From Rhizobium sp. SG_E_25_P2 (GTDB lineage: Bacteria; Pseudomonadota; Alphaproteobacteria; Rhizobiales; Rhizobiaceae): a stretch of DNA of 45,174 bases. The stretch spans positions 1-45,174 of the forward strand of contig NZ_JARXVM010000029.1 of the NCBI RefSeq assembly GCF_029892285.1. The letters run 5' to 3'. The position numbers and the translations under genes were made by a program. Position 1 is the first letter of the stretch; the number at the start of each line of letters is the position of its first letter. The notes under the pieces are model-generated. The model did no database searches, was not told the origin of the DNA, and saw nothing but the letters and a program-made list of their open reading frames with translations. Shown here piece by piece: positions 26,735 to 35,849 of this stretch.

Positions 26735-28939
26735 TTACAGCGACCAGTTTTTGTGCGACTTCATCCAGGTGAACAATTCCGTATAGACAGCCCGATTTTT
26801 CTTGGCCCAGGAGATCATCTTGGGAATCTCCGCGCGGCTGGCGCAGAGAGGGATCTCCACATTGGCACTCTTGAAGATTCCTTCGATCTTGTGGGTGTTG
26901 CCGCCGAACACCACAAAGGGAATTTCCGCGCGGCAAGCAGCATAGACAGCATGATGGCGGCCGGTGATCAGAAGCTTCGAAGTCTTCAATGTGGCGACGA
27001 GATCGTCCCAGGTCATGGCCATCATGTCGACAAACGGATATTTCAGCGCCTCCGCGCGCGTTAATTTGACGAAGGCGGTAAACTCCTTGGAATAGAAGTC
27101 GGTCAGGACAATACTGTCCTTGTGGTCGATCATGTTCACCGGCGCCTTGAGCGGCGCAAGATAGGAAAGATCGGGGTAGACCCTTGCTGAAATGCCGTGT
27201 CGCTTCGCAAGGTCATCTCTCGAGAGAACCTCCCGGACATGAATGCCCTTGAGACCCCGCAGCACCTCGTCATAGTCGCCGGGATTGTCCTGCCATACCG
27301 AATTGACAAGATAGGCGGCTTTGCCGGCGTCCACGGCTGAGCCGAGCGCCTTCATCTTGCGATGAAAGCCGACGCCGCCGCTATGCATCGTGCCCTCGCC
27401 ATTCATGACCATGATGTCATAGTCGCCGTCCTCGACGACGACCCCAACGGGTGCAAGATGATGAAGCAGGCTCCGCGTCACGGCGGCCGATCCGCAATGA
27501 TAATGCGAATGATCGCCTTCAAGCCTGATGCGAAGCGGTTTGACCGTTTCATAGGTCATCCACTGGTTTTGATACCGGGATTGGGCGACATCGTCGAGCA
27601 CGGACTCAATCGCATCCCCCCGCCGCAAAGCGCCGAGAACCGCAGCCTCGCCTTTCCAGTTATGATTGGCGGAGGGTCGACTTGCACGGAAATAATTCGC
27701 CGACGTAGGGTTTGCCCCAATCTGGTCGACCATGGAGAACCCATAGGTATCCACATTCGTCAGGCCGCCGCGCCACTCAGCCAACATCGCCAGAATTTGG
27801 ATGCCGCTGCTCGCCGTACCTCGAAACGCCTTGTTGAGCCGCTGGCGAACCTCATAGGGCGGCGTCGCCATCCTGACCCCACCCTCCGAAACCTGAAAGG
27901 CGGCGCCTTTCTGGACCGTGAACGCTTCCCAGTCTTTTCCGGTCACGATAAGCGGCGCGGACGCCCGGCCGACCAGTTTCCTGAGCTCGGAGTAATTACA
28001 GACCAGCAGGTCAGTTTTCGACCCATAGTCAACTTGAGCATGTGAGGGAACCGCCGCCAGATTGAACCGGATAACCAGATCATGGGCATCAATCTCAAGA
28101 CCCTTGCCGGATCCAGTCTCGATCGTGGAGTTTCCCACGACTGCGATGCGCCGCGTAACATCCGACAAGATATCGCGCAGCCACAGACAATCGGCGGCGA
28201 AACGGTCGGCGAACGCCTTGGCCCGCTTGCCAGGAAAACCCGGGACGGCTGCGGGATCTCCCCGCAGGACAAGATCCGCCGCCAGCGGCAAGGCGTTGGG
28301 CTTAAGCTCCCTGGCTCTCTGCCGTATCGTGTTCCGGCACAATTCCGGATCGACCCGGGCAAGCACGCCGAGATAGTCATTGAGCAACTTGTCATTGCCG
28401 CGCGCGAGCAGCTTTTGATAAAGCGCCTTCAGCCTTGCAGGCTCCTCGCCGATCATGAACAGAAGCCATAGCGCTTGGCCCTCTACAGAGTCCTTGCGCC
28501 TTTTTTCCAGAAATTCGCGAATAAAATCGATATTGGCGGGATCAAGCACGGCCCGTTGAGCCCAGATGTCGACCAGAAACTCATCAGCCTCGGCAACACC
28601 CGCCTCGCGCAGCGCCTTGAGATGGCGCTGAATCTCGACAAGATATCCCGCTTTGGCGAGCCACATCGAGAAGCGTTGATATTCCAGCACCGCGTCGGCC
28701 CGCAACGGGCCGCCTGACCGAATTTCCGCCAACAACAAAGCGAAGGCGTCCTCGAACCGACCCTGGCCGGCGAGAAACCGGGCGGTCTCAACCCTGCCGG
28801 TCGCCGCGCCAAAGACCGATAGAATGGACCATTGCACGCCCGCCAGCGCATTTTTCCGGTCCAAGACGTTGTGTCGCGCCGCGCCGTCGAGAAAATCCAA
28901 TGTGCGCTTCAAAGGACGATGAAATAGACGATCATACAT
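26735..28939 (-). CDS. Fusion of GT29 sialyltransferase-like and polysaccharide pyruvyl transferase-like domains
   Basis: A 734-residue, apparently soluble protein in three parts. Residues 1-260 are helical and may form repeats. Residues about 264-450 resemble glycosyltransferase family 29: VVGNS (267-271), GSGKGLEIDAHDLVIRFN (276-293, like sialylmotif L), GTASSGIQILAML with VDTYGF (like motif S), and H426-x4-E431, the motif VS pattern. Residues about 478-715 resemble polysaccharide pyruvyl transferase: NGEGTMH (513-519), VREVLSRDDL (568-577) and TGRHHAVYAACRAEIPFVVFGGN (start 659). It could attach and modify a surface sugar, but donor and acceptor are unknown, and no capsule, sialic acid or export genes are near. 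AAGGTG precedes the start. Base use is less GC-rich than in the ribosomal genes. Confidence 0.75.
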   Translation of the reverse strand: MYDRLFHRPLKRTLDFLDGAARHNVLDRKNALAGVQWSILSVFGAATGRVETARFLAGQGRFEDAFALLLAEIRSGGPLRADAVLEYQRFSMWLAKAGYLVEIQRHLKALREAGVAEADEFLVDIWAQRAVLDPANIDFIREFLEKRRKDSVEGQALWLLFMIGEEPARLKALYQKLLARGNDKLLNDYLGVLARVDPELCRNTIRQRARELKPNALPLAADLVLRGDPAAVPGFPGKRAKAFADRFAADCLWLRDILSDVTRRIAVVGNSTIETGSGKGLEIDAHDLVIRFNLAAVPSHAQVDYGSKTDLLVCNYSELRKLVGRASAPLIVTGKDWEAFTVQKGAAFQVSEGGVRMATPPYEVRQRLNKAFRGTASSGIQILAMLAEWRGGLTNVDTYGFSMVDQIGANPTSANYFRASRPSANHNWKGEAAVLGALRRGDAIESVLDDVAQSRYQNQWMTYETVKPLRIRLEGDHSHYHCGSAAVTRSLLHHLAPVGVVVEDGDYDIMVMNGEGTMHSGGVGFHRKMKALGSAVDAGKAAYLVNSVWQDNPGDYDEVLRGLKGIHVREVLSRDDLAKRHGISARVYPDLSYLAPLKAPVNMIDHKDSIVLTDFYSKEFTAFVKLTRAEALKYPFVDMMAMTWDDLVATLKTSKLLITGRHHAVYAACRAEIPFVVFGGNTHKIEGIFKSANVEIPLCASRAEIPKMISWAKKNRAVYTELFTWMKSHKNWSL

Positions 28940-29580
28940 GTAGCGGCACCTTGGACAACAAACACAGGCGGTCTTACATGAACCCTAAACACGACAAAAG
29001 CCGTTTTTGCGCAATGCCGAGCGCCAAGATAGGCTGGACGCCGCATAGCGATGACAAATAAGAAAAAGAGAGGTAACTGGCTGCATCGCGATCGACATGT
29101 CGCCAATACGAAAATCCCGCACGGAAATTTCCGCCGGGGTGATCACGGGAGAGCCGCGCGAAAGCGGGCATTCCTGGTAGTTTGTAGTCAGGCGTTGCTT
29201 CCGCGCGGCCTCGAAGCATGAACCGTAATGGGAACCGGCTCACCGAACTTGGCCGACGCCGCCAGCAGAGGCGTCGATTGCTTCGGAATCGTCTAGGCTT
29301 GGAGGACGACAGGCCTGAACGATCGCTTCGTTTCCGCCTGCCCGCAAAGTCTCGCGAAACACTCCGGTGACGGAACGGAAAGAGGATAACGCCGGGCGAA
29401 AGGGCGGGGATGTAATTTCGCGAAAATTTATTCAGTCGCCGAAATGGAAAGAGCAAGCCGCCGAGATCGCGTTATCTAAGCTCCCCGTTTAAGATACATT
29501 TTTCCATTTCGGCAACGACCGCGTCGCCGTACATCCACAACAGAAAAACTGCTCCGTCAAAAAATATCACCAGCCACCAA
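28940..29580. other. Long spacer without a convincing gene
   Basis: These 641 bases separate the GT29 fusion gene from the acetyltransferase gene. The longest open frame (28974-29456, minus) encodes an Arg/Ser-rich peptide with no domain character and is not called. A 7-bp inverted repeat, CGACGCC/GGCGTCG, lies at 29254-29276. A 32-codon frame at 29472-29570 is discussed separately. The region must carry the promoter of the GT29 gene; none was identified. Confidence 0.5.
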
Positions 29581-30111
29581 TCAAGGCCATTGCGGATGCC
29601 GCATCCTGTGGAAGAGCGCCAATTCGACGCCGTGATAATCACCGCGCCCACACTCCTGAAATCCAAGCTTCTCCGCCAGAACGAGCGACGGCGTGTTGAT
29701 CGGGTCGATCATGCAGACCACCCGGCTTCCTTCGGGCCGTCTATCCATCCAGGCCAGCGCCGCCTGTTTGGCTTCACGCGCAAAACCACGGCCCTGAAAG
29801 TCATTGGCGATTTTCCACATCGCTTCCGGCGCCTGATCGAACAGCGGTCCGTGACCACGTTTGAAATAGGCGAAACCAACTTCACCGCAGATTGCGCCTG
29901 TCTCACGATCCACGGCCACAAACGGGCCGAAACCAAAACTCTGCCAATGGCCGATCCACCGCAACAGCCGGGCGAACACCTGCTCTTCGTTAAGCACCGG
30001 CAGCGGCGATTTGATGTCGCCGCTCATCGATTGCGTTAGCCACATCGGCGCATAAGCCTCGAAATCGTCAAGCGCATGCGGCCGGAGCAAGAGCCGTTCG
30101 GTGGTGATCAT
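29581..30111 (-). CDS. GNAT family N-acetyltransferase, RimJ/RimL type
   Basis: A 176-residue acetyl-CoA-dependent acetyltransferase. It opens MITTERLLLRPHALDDFEAYAPMW, the typical start of the RimJ/RimL subgroup, with DRETGAICGEVGF in strands 2-3, WKIANDFQGRGFAREAKQAALAW as the acetyl-CoA binding segment (a variant of Q/RxxGxG/A), and NTPSLVLAEKLGFQECGR near the end. Substrate unknown: the group acetylates ribosomal protein termini, antibiotics or small molecules. It lies just downstream of rplQ on the same strand, but a terminator at 30133-30157 separates them. Confidence 0.88.
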   Translation of the reverse strand: MITTERLLLRPHALDDFEAYAPMWLTQSMSGDIKSPLPVLNEEQVFARLLRWIGHWQSFGFGPFVAVDRETGAICGEVGFAYFKRGHGPLFDQAPEAMWKIANDFQGRGFAREAKQAALAWMDRRPEGSRVVCMIDPINTPSLVLAEKLGFQECGRGDYHGVELALFHRMRHPQWP

Positions 30112-30132
30112 TCTCCATCTCCCTCAACGACA

Positions 30133-30157
30133 AAAGCCGGGCGCGAGGCCCGGCTTT
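30133..30157 (-). terminator. Terminator at the end of the ribosomal superoperon
   Basis: AAAGCCGGG (30133-30141) pairs with CCCGGCTTT (30149-30157) around a seven-base loop; on the minus strand TTTTG follows. It lies 24 bases past the rplQ stop. Confidence 0.75.
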
Positions 30158-30181
30158 CCAATGACGACCAACGAGAACCGA

Positions 30182-30607
30182 TCAAGCGGCTTCGGCGGCA
30201 GCCTTTTCGTTTTCGACGCGCTGCAGGTCAGCGGAACCCTTGGCCGAGATGTCGCGATCGACGAATTCGATCACAGCCAGCGGCGCGTTGTCGCCGTGAC
30301 GGAAGCCGGCCTTCATGATGCGAAGGTAGCCGCCATGACGGTTGGCGTAGCGCGGAGCGATCGCGGCGAAAAGCTTGGCGACGAGTTCCGGGCTGCGGAT
30401 CTGCGAGATGGCCTGACGGCGAGCGTGCAGGTCGCCCTTCTTGCCGAGCGTCACCAGCTTTTCCACGATCGGGCGAATTTCCTTCGCCTTCGGCAGGGTG
30501 GTGACGATCTGTTCATGTTCGATCAACGAAGCCGCCATGTTGGCGAACATCGCCTTCCGGTGGCTGGCGGTTCTGTTGAGCTTGCGGCCCGAATTTCCGT
30601 GGCGCAT
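30182..30607 (-). CDS. rplQ: 50S ribosomal protein L17
   Basis: L17 lies near the polypeptide exit of the large subunit. The 141 residues begin with the family signature [24 protein letters not shown]. The protein is somewhat longer than the E. coli one because of an Ala/Glu-rich C-terminal extension, which is normal in alphaproteobacteria. It is the last gene of the rpsM-rpsK-rpoA-rplQ group; the 117-base spacer from rpoA holds a hairpin. Confidence 0.98.
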   Translation of the reverse strand: MRHGNSGRKLNRTASHRKAMFANMAASLIEHEQIVTTLPKAKEIRPIVEKLVTLGKKGDLHARRQAISQIRSPELVAKLFAAIAPRYANRHGGYLRIMKAGFRHGDNAPLAVIEFVDRDISAKGSADLQRVENEKAAAEAA

Positions 30608-30695
30608 GGCTATACTCCTTTAAGCGCAGGTCTCTGATCTTGCGAGCCTGCCGTTTCCTGGCACAAGCAGGAACCTGTCCTGCCGTTTGTCTGGG

Positions 30696-30719
30696 AAAGG
30701 CAAGCGAGCCTGCCTTTTT
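30696..30719 (+). other. Terminator-like hairpin facing against the operon, between rpoA and rplQ
   Basis: AAAGGCA (30696-30702) and TGCCTTT (30711-30717) pair around an eight-base loop, and on the plus strand the T-tract reads TTTTTGTTTATT. The T-tract favours stopping plus-strand (antisense) transcripts. In the minus-strand mRNA the same bases form only a short hairpin after the rpoA stop. Confidence 0.4.
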
Positions 30720-30724
30720 GTTTA

Positions 30725-31735
30725 TTAATACTGGTCTTCGTAGCGCTTCGCGAGCTCTTCGATGTTCTCCGGCGGCCATGCCGGCACTTCCATGCCGAGA
30801 TGCAGGCCCATGGATGCGAGAACTTCTTTGATCTCGTTGAGCGACTTGCGACCGAAGTTCGGAGTGCGGAGCATCTCGGCTTCGGTCTTCTGGATCAGGT
30901 CGCCAATATAGACGATGTTGTCGTTCTTCAGGCAGTTCGCCGAACGCACCGACAGTTCGAGTTCGTCGACCTTCTTGAGGAGGGCCGGGTTGAACGCGAG
31001 TTCGGTGATCGTTTCCTCTTCGGCTTCCTTCTGCGGCTCGTCGAAGTTGACGAATACCGAGAGCTGGTCCTGAAGGATGCGAGCCGCGAAAGCGACGGCG
31101 TCTTCACCGGTGACGGAACCATCGGTTTCGATGGTCATGGTCAGCTTGTCATAGTCGAGAACCTGGCCTTCACGGGTGTTTTCCACCTTGTAGGACACTT
31201 TCTTGACCGGAGAGAACAGGCTGTCCACCGGGATGAGGCCGATCGGCGCGTCTTCCGCACGGTTGCGATCGGCGGGAACATAGCCCTTGCCGTTGGCGAC
31301 CGTGAATTCCATACGGATCTCCGCGCCCTCGTCGAGCGTGCAGATCGGATGGTGCGGATTGAGGATCTCGATGTCGCCAACCGTCTGGATATCTCCAGCG
31401 GTGACCACGCCCGGACCCTGCTTGCGCACGACCATGCGCTTGGGATCATCGCCGTCCATCTTGATGGCGATTTCCTTGATGTTGAGCACGATATCCGTCA
31501 CGTCTTCGCGGACGCCCGGAATCGAGGAGAATTCATGCAGCACGCCGTCGATCTGCACGGCAGTCACCGCGCCGCCGCGCAGCGACGACAGCAGGATGCG
31601 ACGCAGAGCATTGCCGAGGGTCAGGCCATAGCCCCGCTCGAGCGGCTCGGCGACCAGGGTCACCTTGGTGCGGCTCGACGAAGTGAACTCAACCTTGTTC
31701 GGCTTGATGAGTTCCTGCCAGTTCTTCTGAATCAT
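30725..31735 (-). CDS. rpoA: DNA-directed RNA polymerase subunit alpha
   Basis: The alpha subunit starts assembly of RNA polymerase and contacts upstream promoter DNA and activators. The 336 residues fit the family. The N-terminal domain (about 1-235) has [23 protein letters not shown], the dimerisation signature. The C-terminal domain (about 255-325) has [20 protein letters not shown] and [13 protein letters not shown]. The start at 31735 ([14 protein letters not shown]) matches the alphaproteobacterial form and has AAAGGT upstream; the frame to 31768 is not used. It lies between rpsK and rplQ. Confidence 0.98.
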   Translation of the reverse strand: MIQKNWQELIKPNKVEFTSSSRTKVTLVAEPLERGYGLTLGNALRRILLSSLRGGAVTAVQIDGVLHEFSSIPGVREDVTDIVLNIKEIAIKMDGDDPKRMVVRKQGPGVVTAGDIQTVGDIEILNPHHPICTLDEGAEIRMEFTVANGKGYVPADRNRAEDAPIGLIPVDSLFSPVKKVSYKVENTREGQVLDYDKLTMTIETDGSVTGEDAVAFAARILQDQLSVFVNFDEPQKEAEEETITELAFNPALLKKVDELELSVRSANCLKNDNIVYIGDLIQKTEAEMLRTPNFGRKSLNEIKEVLASMGLHLGMEVPAWPPENIEELAKRYEDQY

Positions 31736-31832
31736 GTGGTATGACCTTTCATTCGCGCCACCATCCAATCGTGGCGATCGACATCGAGGAAAGCCGGTTC
31801 AGGACGAAACCCGAACCGGCCGAGATAGATGA

Positions 31833-32222
31833 TCAGACGCGGCGCTTCTTGCGCGGACGGCAGCCATTGTGCGGGATCGGCGTGACGTCGCGAATCGAAG
31901 TGATGGTGAAACCAGCGGCCTGAAGGGCGCGCAGCGCGGATTCACGGCCGGAGCCAGGACCGCAGACTTCGACTTCCAGCGACTTCATGCCGTGTTCCTG
32001 GGCCTTCTTGGCGCAGTCTTCAGCAGCAACCTGAGCAGCGAACGGGGTCGACTTGCGCGAACCCTTGAAACCCTTCGCGCCAGCAGACGACCAGGCGATC
32101 GCGTTGCCCTGGGCATCCGTGATCGTGATCATCGTGTTGTTGAAGGTAGAGTTGACGTGAGCCACGCCCGACGAGATGTTCTTGCGTTCGCGACGGCGAA
32201 CGCGAGTGGCTTCCTTGGCCAT
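31833..32222 (-). CDS. rpsK: 30S ribosomal protein S11
   Basis: S11 sits on the platform of the small subunit. The 129 residues begin [16 protein letters not shown] and contain [37 protein letters not shown] and the conserved terminus [18 protein letters not shown]. The start at 32222 is the family start; the nine-residue extension to 32249 has no support. It follows rpsM after 124 bases. Confidence 0.98.
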   Translation of the reverse strand: MAKEATRVRRRERKNISSGVAHVNSTFNNTMITITDAQGNAIAWSSAGAKGFKGSRKSTPFAAQVAAEDCAKKAQEHGMKSLEVEVCGPGSGRESALRALQAAGFTITSIRDVTPIPHNGCRPRKKRRV

Positions 32223-32290
32223 ATTTAGTCCTTTCGTTGATCTCTTCACCGCCGTAACACCAGCGGCTACACCATCCGGGTCATAGCATT

Positions 32291-32327
32291 TAGGCGGTGG
32301 ACGCCGAGAACCGGCACCCGCCGCCTA
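32291..32327 (-). other. Intercistronic hairpin between rpsM and rpsK
   Basis: TAGGCGG (32291-32297) pairs with CCGCCTA (32321-32327), with a smaller GCCG/CGGC pairing inside. It begins 20 bases after the rpsM stop. There is no T-tract, so it is more likely an mRNA stability or processing element than a terminator. Confidence 0.4.
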
Positions 32328-32346
32328 TTTGCTGCGACCAGGAAGA

Positions 32347-32715
32347 TTACTTCTTCTTGCCGGCGATCGCCTTTGCCGGACCCTTGCGGGTGCGGGCATT
32401 GGTGTGCGTGCGCTGACCGCGCACCGGCAGCGAGCGGCGATGACGAAGGCCGCGATAGCAGCCAAGGTCCATCAGACGCTTGATGTTCATCGAGGTTTCG
32501 CGACGCAGATCGCCTTCGACCTGATAGTCGCGGTCGATTGCTTCGCGGATCTGCAGGATCTCAGCATCGGTAAGCTGATGCACGCGACGGTCGGCAGCGA
32601 TGCCGGCCTTCTCGATGATTTCCTGAGCAAATTTCGGACCGATCCCATGAATATAGGTCAGCGCGATGACGACGCGCTTCTGAGTCGGGATGTTGACGCC
32701 AGCTATACGGGCCAC
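32347..32715 (-). CDS. rpsM: 30S ribosomal protein S13
   Basis: S13 is in the head of the small subunit, touching the P-site tRNA and L5. The 122 residues contain [51 protein letters not shown] and the Lys-rich terminus IAGKKK. The start is a GTG at 32715: it gives the conserved beginning (V/M)ARIAGVNIP and has AAGGAGA seven to thirteen bases upstream. The ATG at 32751 would add 12 residues not found in S13. A long spacer (231 bases) before the gene suggests a separate promoter for rpsM-rpsK-rpoA-rplQ. Confidence 0.96.
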   Translation of the reverse strand: MARIAGVNIPTQKRVVIALTYIHGIGPKFAQEIIEKAGIAADRRVHQLTDAEILQIREAIDRDYQVEGDLRRETSMNIKRLMDLGCYRGLRHRRSLPVRGQRTHTNARTRKGPAKAIAGKKK

Positions 32716-32895
32716 GCCTGTTCTCCTTGCATTCCGCTTGCCATCCGGCAATCGGTTGTTGTTTCACGACCGCGGACGGCCGCCTGTTGCCTTTATCCGG
32801 TTCGCTTCATGTCAAAAACGACCGTAACGGGTTCTCCCACTTTCACGGGGAAATCCGCGCCGATCGCTTTAAATCTTTCGCGAGTTGGCGCGTCA

Positions 32896-32932
32896 TTAGC
32901 GGAAAAGCCTTAAAAAGGCAACCTTCCGCTAA
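32896..32932. other. Nested hairpin between adk and rpsM
   Basis: TTAGCGGAA (32896-32904) pairs perfectly with TTCCGCTAA (32924-32932). Inside, GCCTT (32907-32911) pairs with AAGGC (32915-32919). It starts 15 bases after the adk stop. On the minus strand the inner hairpin is followed by TTTT, so partial termination is possible; on the plus strand TTTTTT follows shortly after. Confidence 0.5.
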
Positions 32933-32946
32933 AAGTTTTTTGGATG

Positions 32947-33597
32947 TCACACGCGCGAAAGAATCGTTTCAATCGCTGCCGTTACTTCATCGATCGGAGC
33001 CATGCCGTCAACCGGCTTAAGCAGGCCGCGCGCATGATAATAGCCAATCAACGGCGAGGTCTTCTTGTAATAGTCCTGAAGACGCGTCGTCATCGTCTCG
33101 GCATTGTCGTCGGGACGACGCTTGAACTCGTGGCTGCCGCATTTGTCGCAGACGCCCTCGACCTTCGTCCGATGATTCTTGTCGTGATAGCCCGCGCCGC
33201 ATTGCGCGCAGGTATACCGCCCAGATACGCGCTGTACGAGAACAGCGTCATCGACCTGCATCTCGATGACAACGTCGAGCTTCATGCCCTTGGCCGCCAG
33301 CATCACCTCGACGGAATCGGCCTGCACCAGCGTGCGCGGATAGCCGTCGAGAATAAAGCCCTTGGCGCAATCCGGCTGATCGATCCGCTCGGACACGATG
33401 GCGTTGACGATTTCGTCCGACACCAGGTTTCCTGCGTCCATCACAGCCTTGGCGCGCTTGCCGACTTGGGTCCCCTGAACCACCGCCGCCCGCAACATGT
33501 CCCCCGTCGAAAGCTGCGGAATGCCATGCTTTTCTACAATACGCTGGGCCTGGGTGCCTTTACCGGCGCCCGGAGGCCCCAACAGAATAAGCCTCAT
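32947..33597 (-). CDS. adk: Adenylate kinase, zinc-LID form
   Basis: Adenylate kinase interconverts ATP + AMP and 2 ADP. The 216 residues have the long LID. The P-loop is [13 protein letters not shown] near residue 5, the AMP site shows STGDMLRA, and FILDGYPRT follows. The LID carries C-x2-C-x16-C-x2-C (CAQC and CDKC), the zinc-binding form, whereas E. coli Adk lacks these cysteines. The ATG overlaps the secY stop by one base (TAATG), so the two are translationally coupled. The secY-adk pair is standard in alphaproteobacteria. Confidence 0.97.
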   Translation of the reverse strand: MRLILLGPPGAGKGTQAQRIVEKHGIPQLSTGDMLRAAVVQGTQVGKRAKAVMDAGNLVSDEIVNAIVSERIDQPDCAKGFILDGYPRTLVQADSVEVMLAAKGMKLDVVIEMQVDDAVLVQRVSGRYTCAQCGAGYHDKNHRTKVEGVCDKCGSHEFKRRPDDNAETMTTRLQDYYKKTSPLIGYYHARGLLKPVDGMAPIDEVTAAIETILSRV

Positions 33598-34934
33598 TAT
33601 CCCCTCTTCCCTCCCCGGAGCTTTGATTTCTTGATGAGTCCCTCATATTGAGTCGCAATGAGGTGGCCCTGGATCTGCGCGACCGTATCCAGAGTAACAC
33701 TAACCACGATCAAAAGCGAAGTACCACCAAGGTAGAAGGGCACGCCGGTTTGGGCGATCAGGATTTCAGGCAGAATACAGACGACGATCAGATAGGCGGC
33801 GCCAAGCACCGTAATACGCGTCAAAACATAGTCGATATGTTCGGCGGTGCGCTCGCCCGGCCGGATGCCGGGAATGAAACCGCCATGTTTCTTGAGATTG
33901 TCGGCGGTGTCCTTCGGATTGAAGACGATCGCTGTGTAGAAGAACGCAAAGAACGCAATCAGAGCCCCGTACAGCAGCATATACAGCGGCTGGCCATGGC
34001 CGAGCGCGGCAACGATCGCCGTCGCCCAATCGGGCAGCGCGCTGGAGCCGGAGAAGCCGGCGAGCGTGGCGGGAAGCAGCAGCAGCGAAGAGGCGAAGAT
34101 CGCCGGAATGACGCCCGCGGTGTTGAGCTTCAACGGCAGGTGTGACGTGTCGCCCTGGAACATGCGATTGCCCACTTGCCGCTTCGGATACTGAATCAAC
34201 AGCCGGCGCTGGGCGCGCTCGAAAAACACGATCATGGCGATGGCGGCAACGGCCACCACGATCACGACCAGAATGATCGCCGTCGAAAGCGTGCCGGTGC
34301 GGCCGAGTTCGAGCGTGTTGGCCAGCGCGTGCGGAAGGGCCGCAACAATACCGGCGAAAATGATCAGCGAAATACCGTTGCCAATGCCGCGCGAGGTAAT
34401 CTGCTCGCCGAGCCACATCAGGAACATCGTGCCGCCGAGCAGCGTGAGCACGGTGGAAATCCGGAAGAACCAGCCGGGATCGCCCACGATGCCCTGCCCT
34501 GCTTCCATCGACACCGCGATTCCATAGGCCTGCAGCGCCCCAAGCAACACCGTGCCGTAGCGGGTGTACTGGTTGATCATCTTGCGGCCCTGCTCACCCT
34601 CTTTTTTGAGCTGTTCGAGCGCGGGCACGACAGACGTCATCAGCTGAACGATGATCGATGCCGAGATATAGGGCATGATTCCGAGCGCGAAAATCGCCAT
34701 GCGGCTAACCGCGCCGCCGGAAAACATGTTGAAGAGCCCGAGAATGCCGCCCGCCTGCGACTGAAAAGCGTTGGCGAAGGCGTCGGGATTGATGCCTGGC
34801 AGCGGAATATAGGTGCCGAGGCGATACACCAGAAGCGCGCCAAGGGTGAACCAGATACGCTTTTTAAGTTCTTCAGCTTTCGAAAATGTCGAAAAGCTCA
34901 GATTGGAAGCAAGCTGTTCCGCTGCAGAAGCCAT
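33597..34934 (-). CDS. secY: Preprotein translocase subunit SecY
   Basis: SecY is the channel of the Sec translocon. The 445 residues contain ten membrane helices. Signature parts are [40 protein letters not shown] and the cytoplasmic loop [22 protein letters not shown] before helix 7. A Lys/Arg-rich tail ([11 protein letters not shown]) ends it. GGAGAGA lies just before the ATG at 34934. Unlike the usual tight rplO-secY spacing, 217 bases containing a terminator (35108-35138) and a second hairpin separate it from rplO. Confidence 0.98.
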   Translation of the reverse strand: MASAAEQLASNLSFSTFSKAEELKKRIWFTLGALLVYRLGTYIPLPGINPDAFANAFQSQAGGILGLFNMFSGGAVSRMAIFALGIMPYISASIIVQLMTSVVPALEQLKKEGEQGRKMINQYTRYGTVLLGALQAYGIAVSMEAGQGIVGDPGWFFRISTVLTLLGGTMFLMWLGEQITSRGIGNGISLIIFAGIVAALPHALANTLELGRTGTLSTAIILVVIVVAVAAIAMIVFFERAQRRLLIQYPKRQVGNRMFQGDTSHLPLKLNTAGVIPAIFASSLLLLPATLAGFSGSSALPDWATAIVAALGHGQPLYMLLYGALIAFFAFFYTAIVFNPKDTADNLKKHGGFIPGIRPGERTAEHIDYVLTRITVLGAAYLIVVCILPEILIAQTGVPFYLGGTSLLIVVSVTLDTVAQIQGHLIATQYEGLIKKSKLRGGKRG

Positions 34935-34954
34935 AACTCTCTCCGCAAAACCAA

Positions 34955-34979
34955 ACTCCCGAGGCGAAAACCTGGGAGT
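34955..34979 (-). promoter_or_regulatory. Hairpin in the secY leader
   Basis: ACTCCC (34955-34960) and GGGAGT (34974-34979) pair, and AGG/CCT (62-64 with 71-73) continue the stem past one bulged G, closing a CGAAAA loop. It lies 21 bases upstream of the secY start and close to the ribosome binding site, so it could affect translation of secY. Confidence 0.4.
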
Positions 34980-35107
34980 GGCTGGGTCTTTCCTGTCGAA
35001 TGAACCGGAAGCGGGCGGCGATGGACATCAACACGGCCTCACCTCTGGCGAATGGCCCGGACCGTCCAATCGGACAGATTCCGGTCGTGAGGCTTTCATA
35101 TAGAAGC

Positions 35108-35138
35108 AAAAACGCCCGGTGTGAAGCACACCGGGCGT
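35108..35138 (-). terminator. Strong terminator between rplO and secY
   Basis: ACGCCCGGTGTG (35112-35123) pairs perfectly with CACACCGGGCGT (35127-35138) around three bases. On the minus strand the stem is followed by TTTTTGC. It lies 14 bases past the rplO stop. Confidence 0.85.
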
Positions 35139-35151
35139 CTTATTCATGATC

Positions 35152-35628
35152 TTACTCGGCAGCAGCTGCTTCGCCGAGGATCTTGACAGAACCGCCGGCT
35201 TTTTCGACCTTCTCGACGGCCGGCTTGGAAACGCCGGACACTTCGAAGGAGATCTTCGCGGTCAGTTCGCCGTCGGACAGGAGGCGAACGCCGTCCTTGA
35301 TGCGGCGGATCACGCCAGCAGCCTTGAGAGCGGCGGCGTCGACAGTCTTGGAGACGTCGAGCTTGCCGGCGTCCACAGCCTGCTGCACCCGGCCGAGCGA
35401 CACGATCACGTAATCGGCGGCGAAGATGTTGGTGAAGCCGCGCTTCGGCAGGCGGCGATAAATCGGCATCTGGCCGCCTTCGAAACCGTTGATGGCGACG
35501 CCGGAACGGGCCTTCTGACCCTTAACGCCGCGACCGCCGGTCTTGCCGGTGCCGGAACCGATACCACGGCCAACGCGCTTGCGCGACTTCAGCGCGCCTT
35601 CATTGTCCTTGACTTCGTTCAGTTTCAT
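35152..35628 (-). CDS. rplO: 50S ribosomal protein L15
   Basis: L15 binds 23S rRNA late in large-subunit assembly. The 158 residues start [26 protein letters not shown] and show [16 protein letters not shown], the rRNA-binding glycine/lysine-rich arm, then [18 protein letters not shown]. The C-terminus is Ala/Glu-rich (LGEAAAAE). It follows rpmD by 15 bases, as usual, and is followed by a strong terminator. Confidence 0.98.
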   Translation of the reverse strand: MKLNEVKDNEGALKSRKRVGRGIGSGTGKTGGRGVKGQKARSGVAINGFEGGQMPIYRRLPKRGFTNIFAADYVIVSLGRVQQAVDAGKLDVSKTVDAAALKAAGVIRRIKDGVRLLSDGELTAKISFEVSGVSKPAVEKVEKAGGSVKILGEAAAAE

Positions 35629-35643
35629 TGTCGTGTCTCCGTC

Positions 35644-35838
35644 TTACTTTTCGTCGACGATGCGCACGAGGTGGCTGACGGCGGCAATCATGCCACGGAC
35701 AGACGGCGTGTCTTCGAGCGTGCGGGTGCGGTGCATCTTGTTGAGACCGAGGCCGATCAGGGTCTTTTCCTGACGGTCGGGACGACGGATCGGCGAACCG
35801 ATCTGTTCAACGGTGATCGTCTTCTTTGCTTCAGCCAT
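35644..35838 (-). CDS. rpmD: 50S ribosomal protein L30
   Basis: L30 is a small large-subunit protein. The 64 residues contain [28 protein letters not shown], the family signature, then [13 protein letters not shown] and the closing VSHLVRIVD. It lies between rpsE and rplO with spacers of 11 and 15 bases. Confidence 0.97.
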   Translation of the reverse strand: MAEAKKTITVEQIGSPIRRPDRQEKTLIGLGLNKMHRTRTLEDTPSVRGMIAAVSHLVRIVDEK

Positions 35839-35849
35839 CTTACGAATCC

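Noticed and set aside
28974-29456. A 160-codon minus-strand frame in the long spacer before the GT29 fusion gene
   Set aside because: Arg/Ser-rich composition, no motif, no good ribosome binding site, and no sign of a fold.
32787-32815. TTGACA on the minus strand as a promoter for rpsM
   Set aside because: The bases 17 downstream read AGGCAA, not a -10 box; kept only as a remark.
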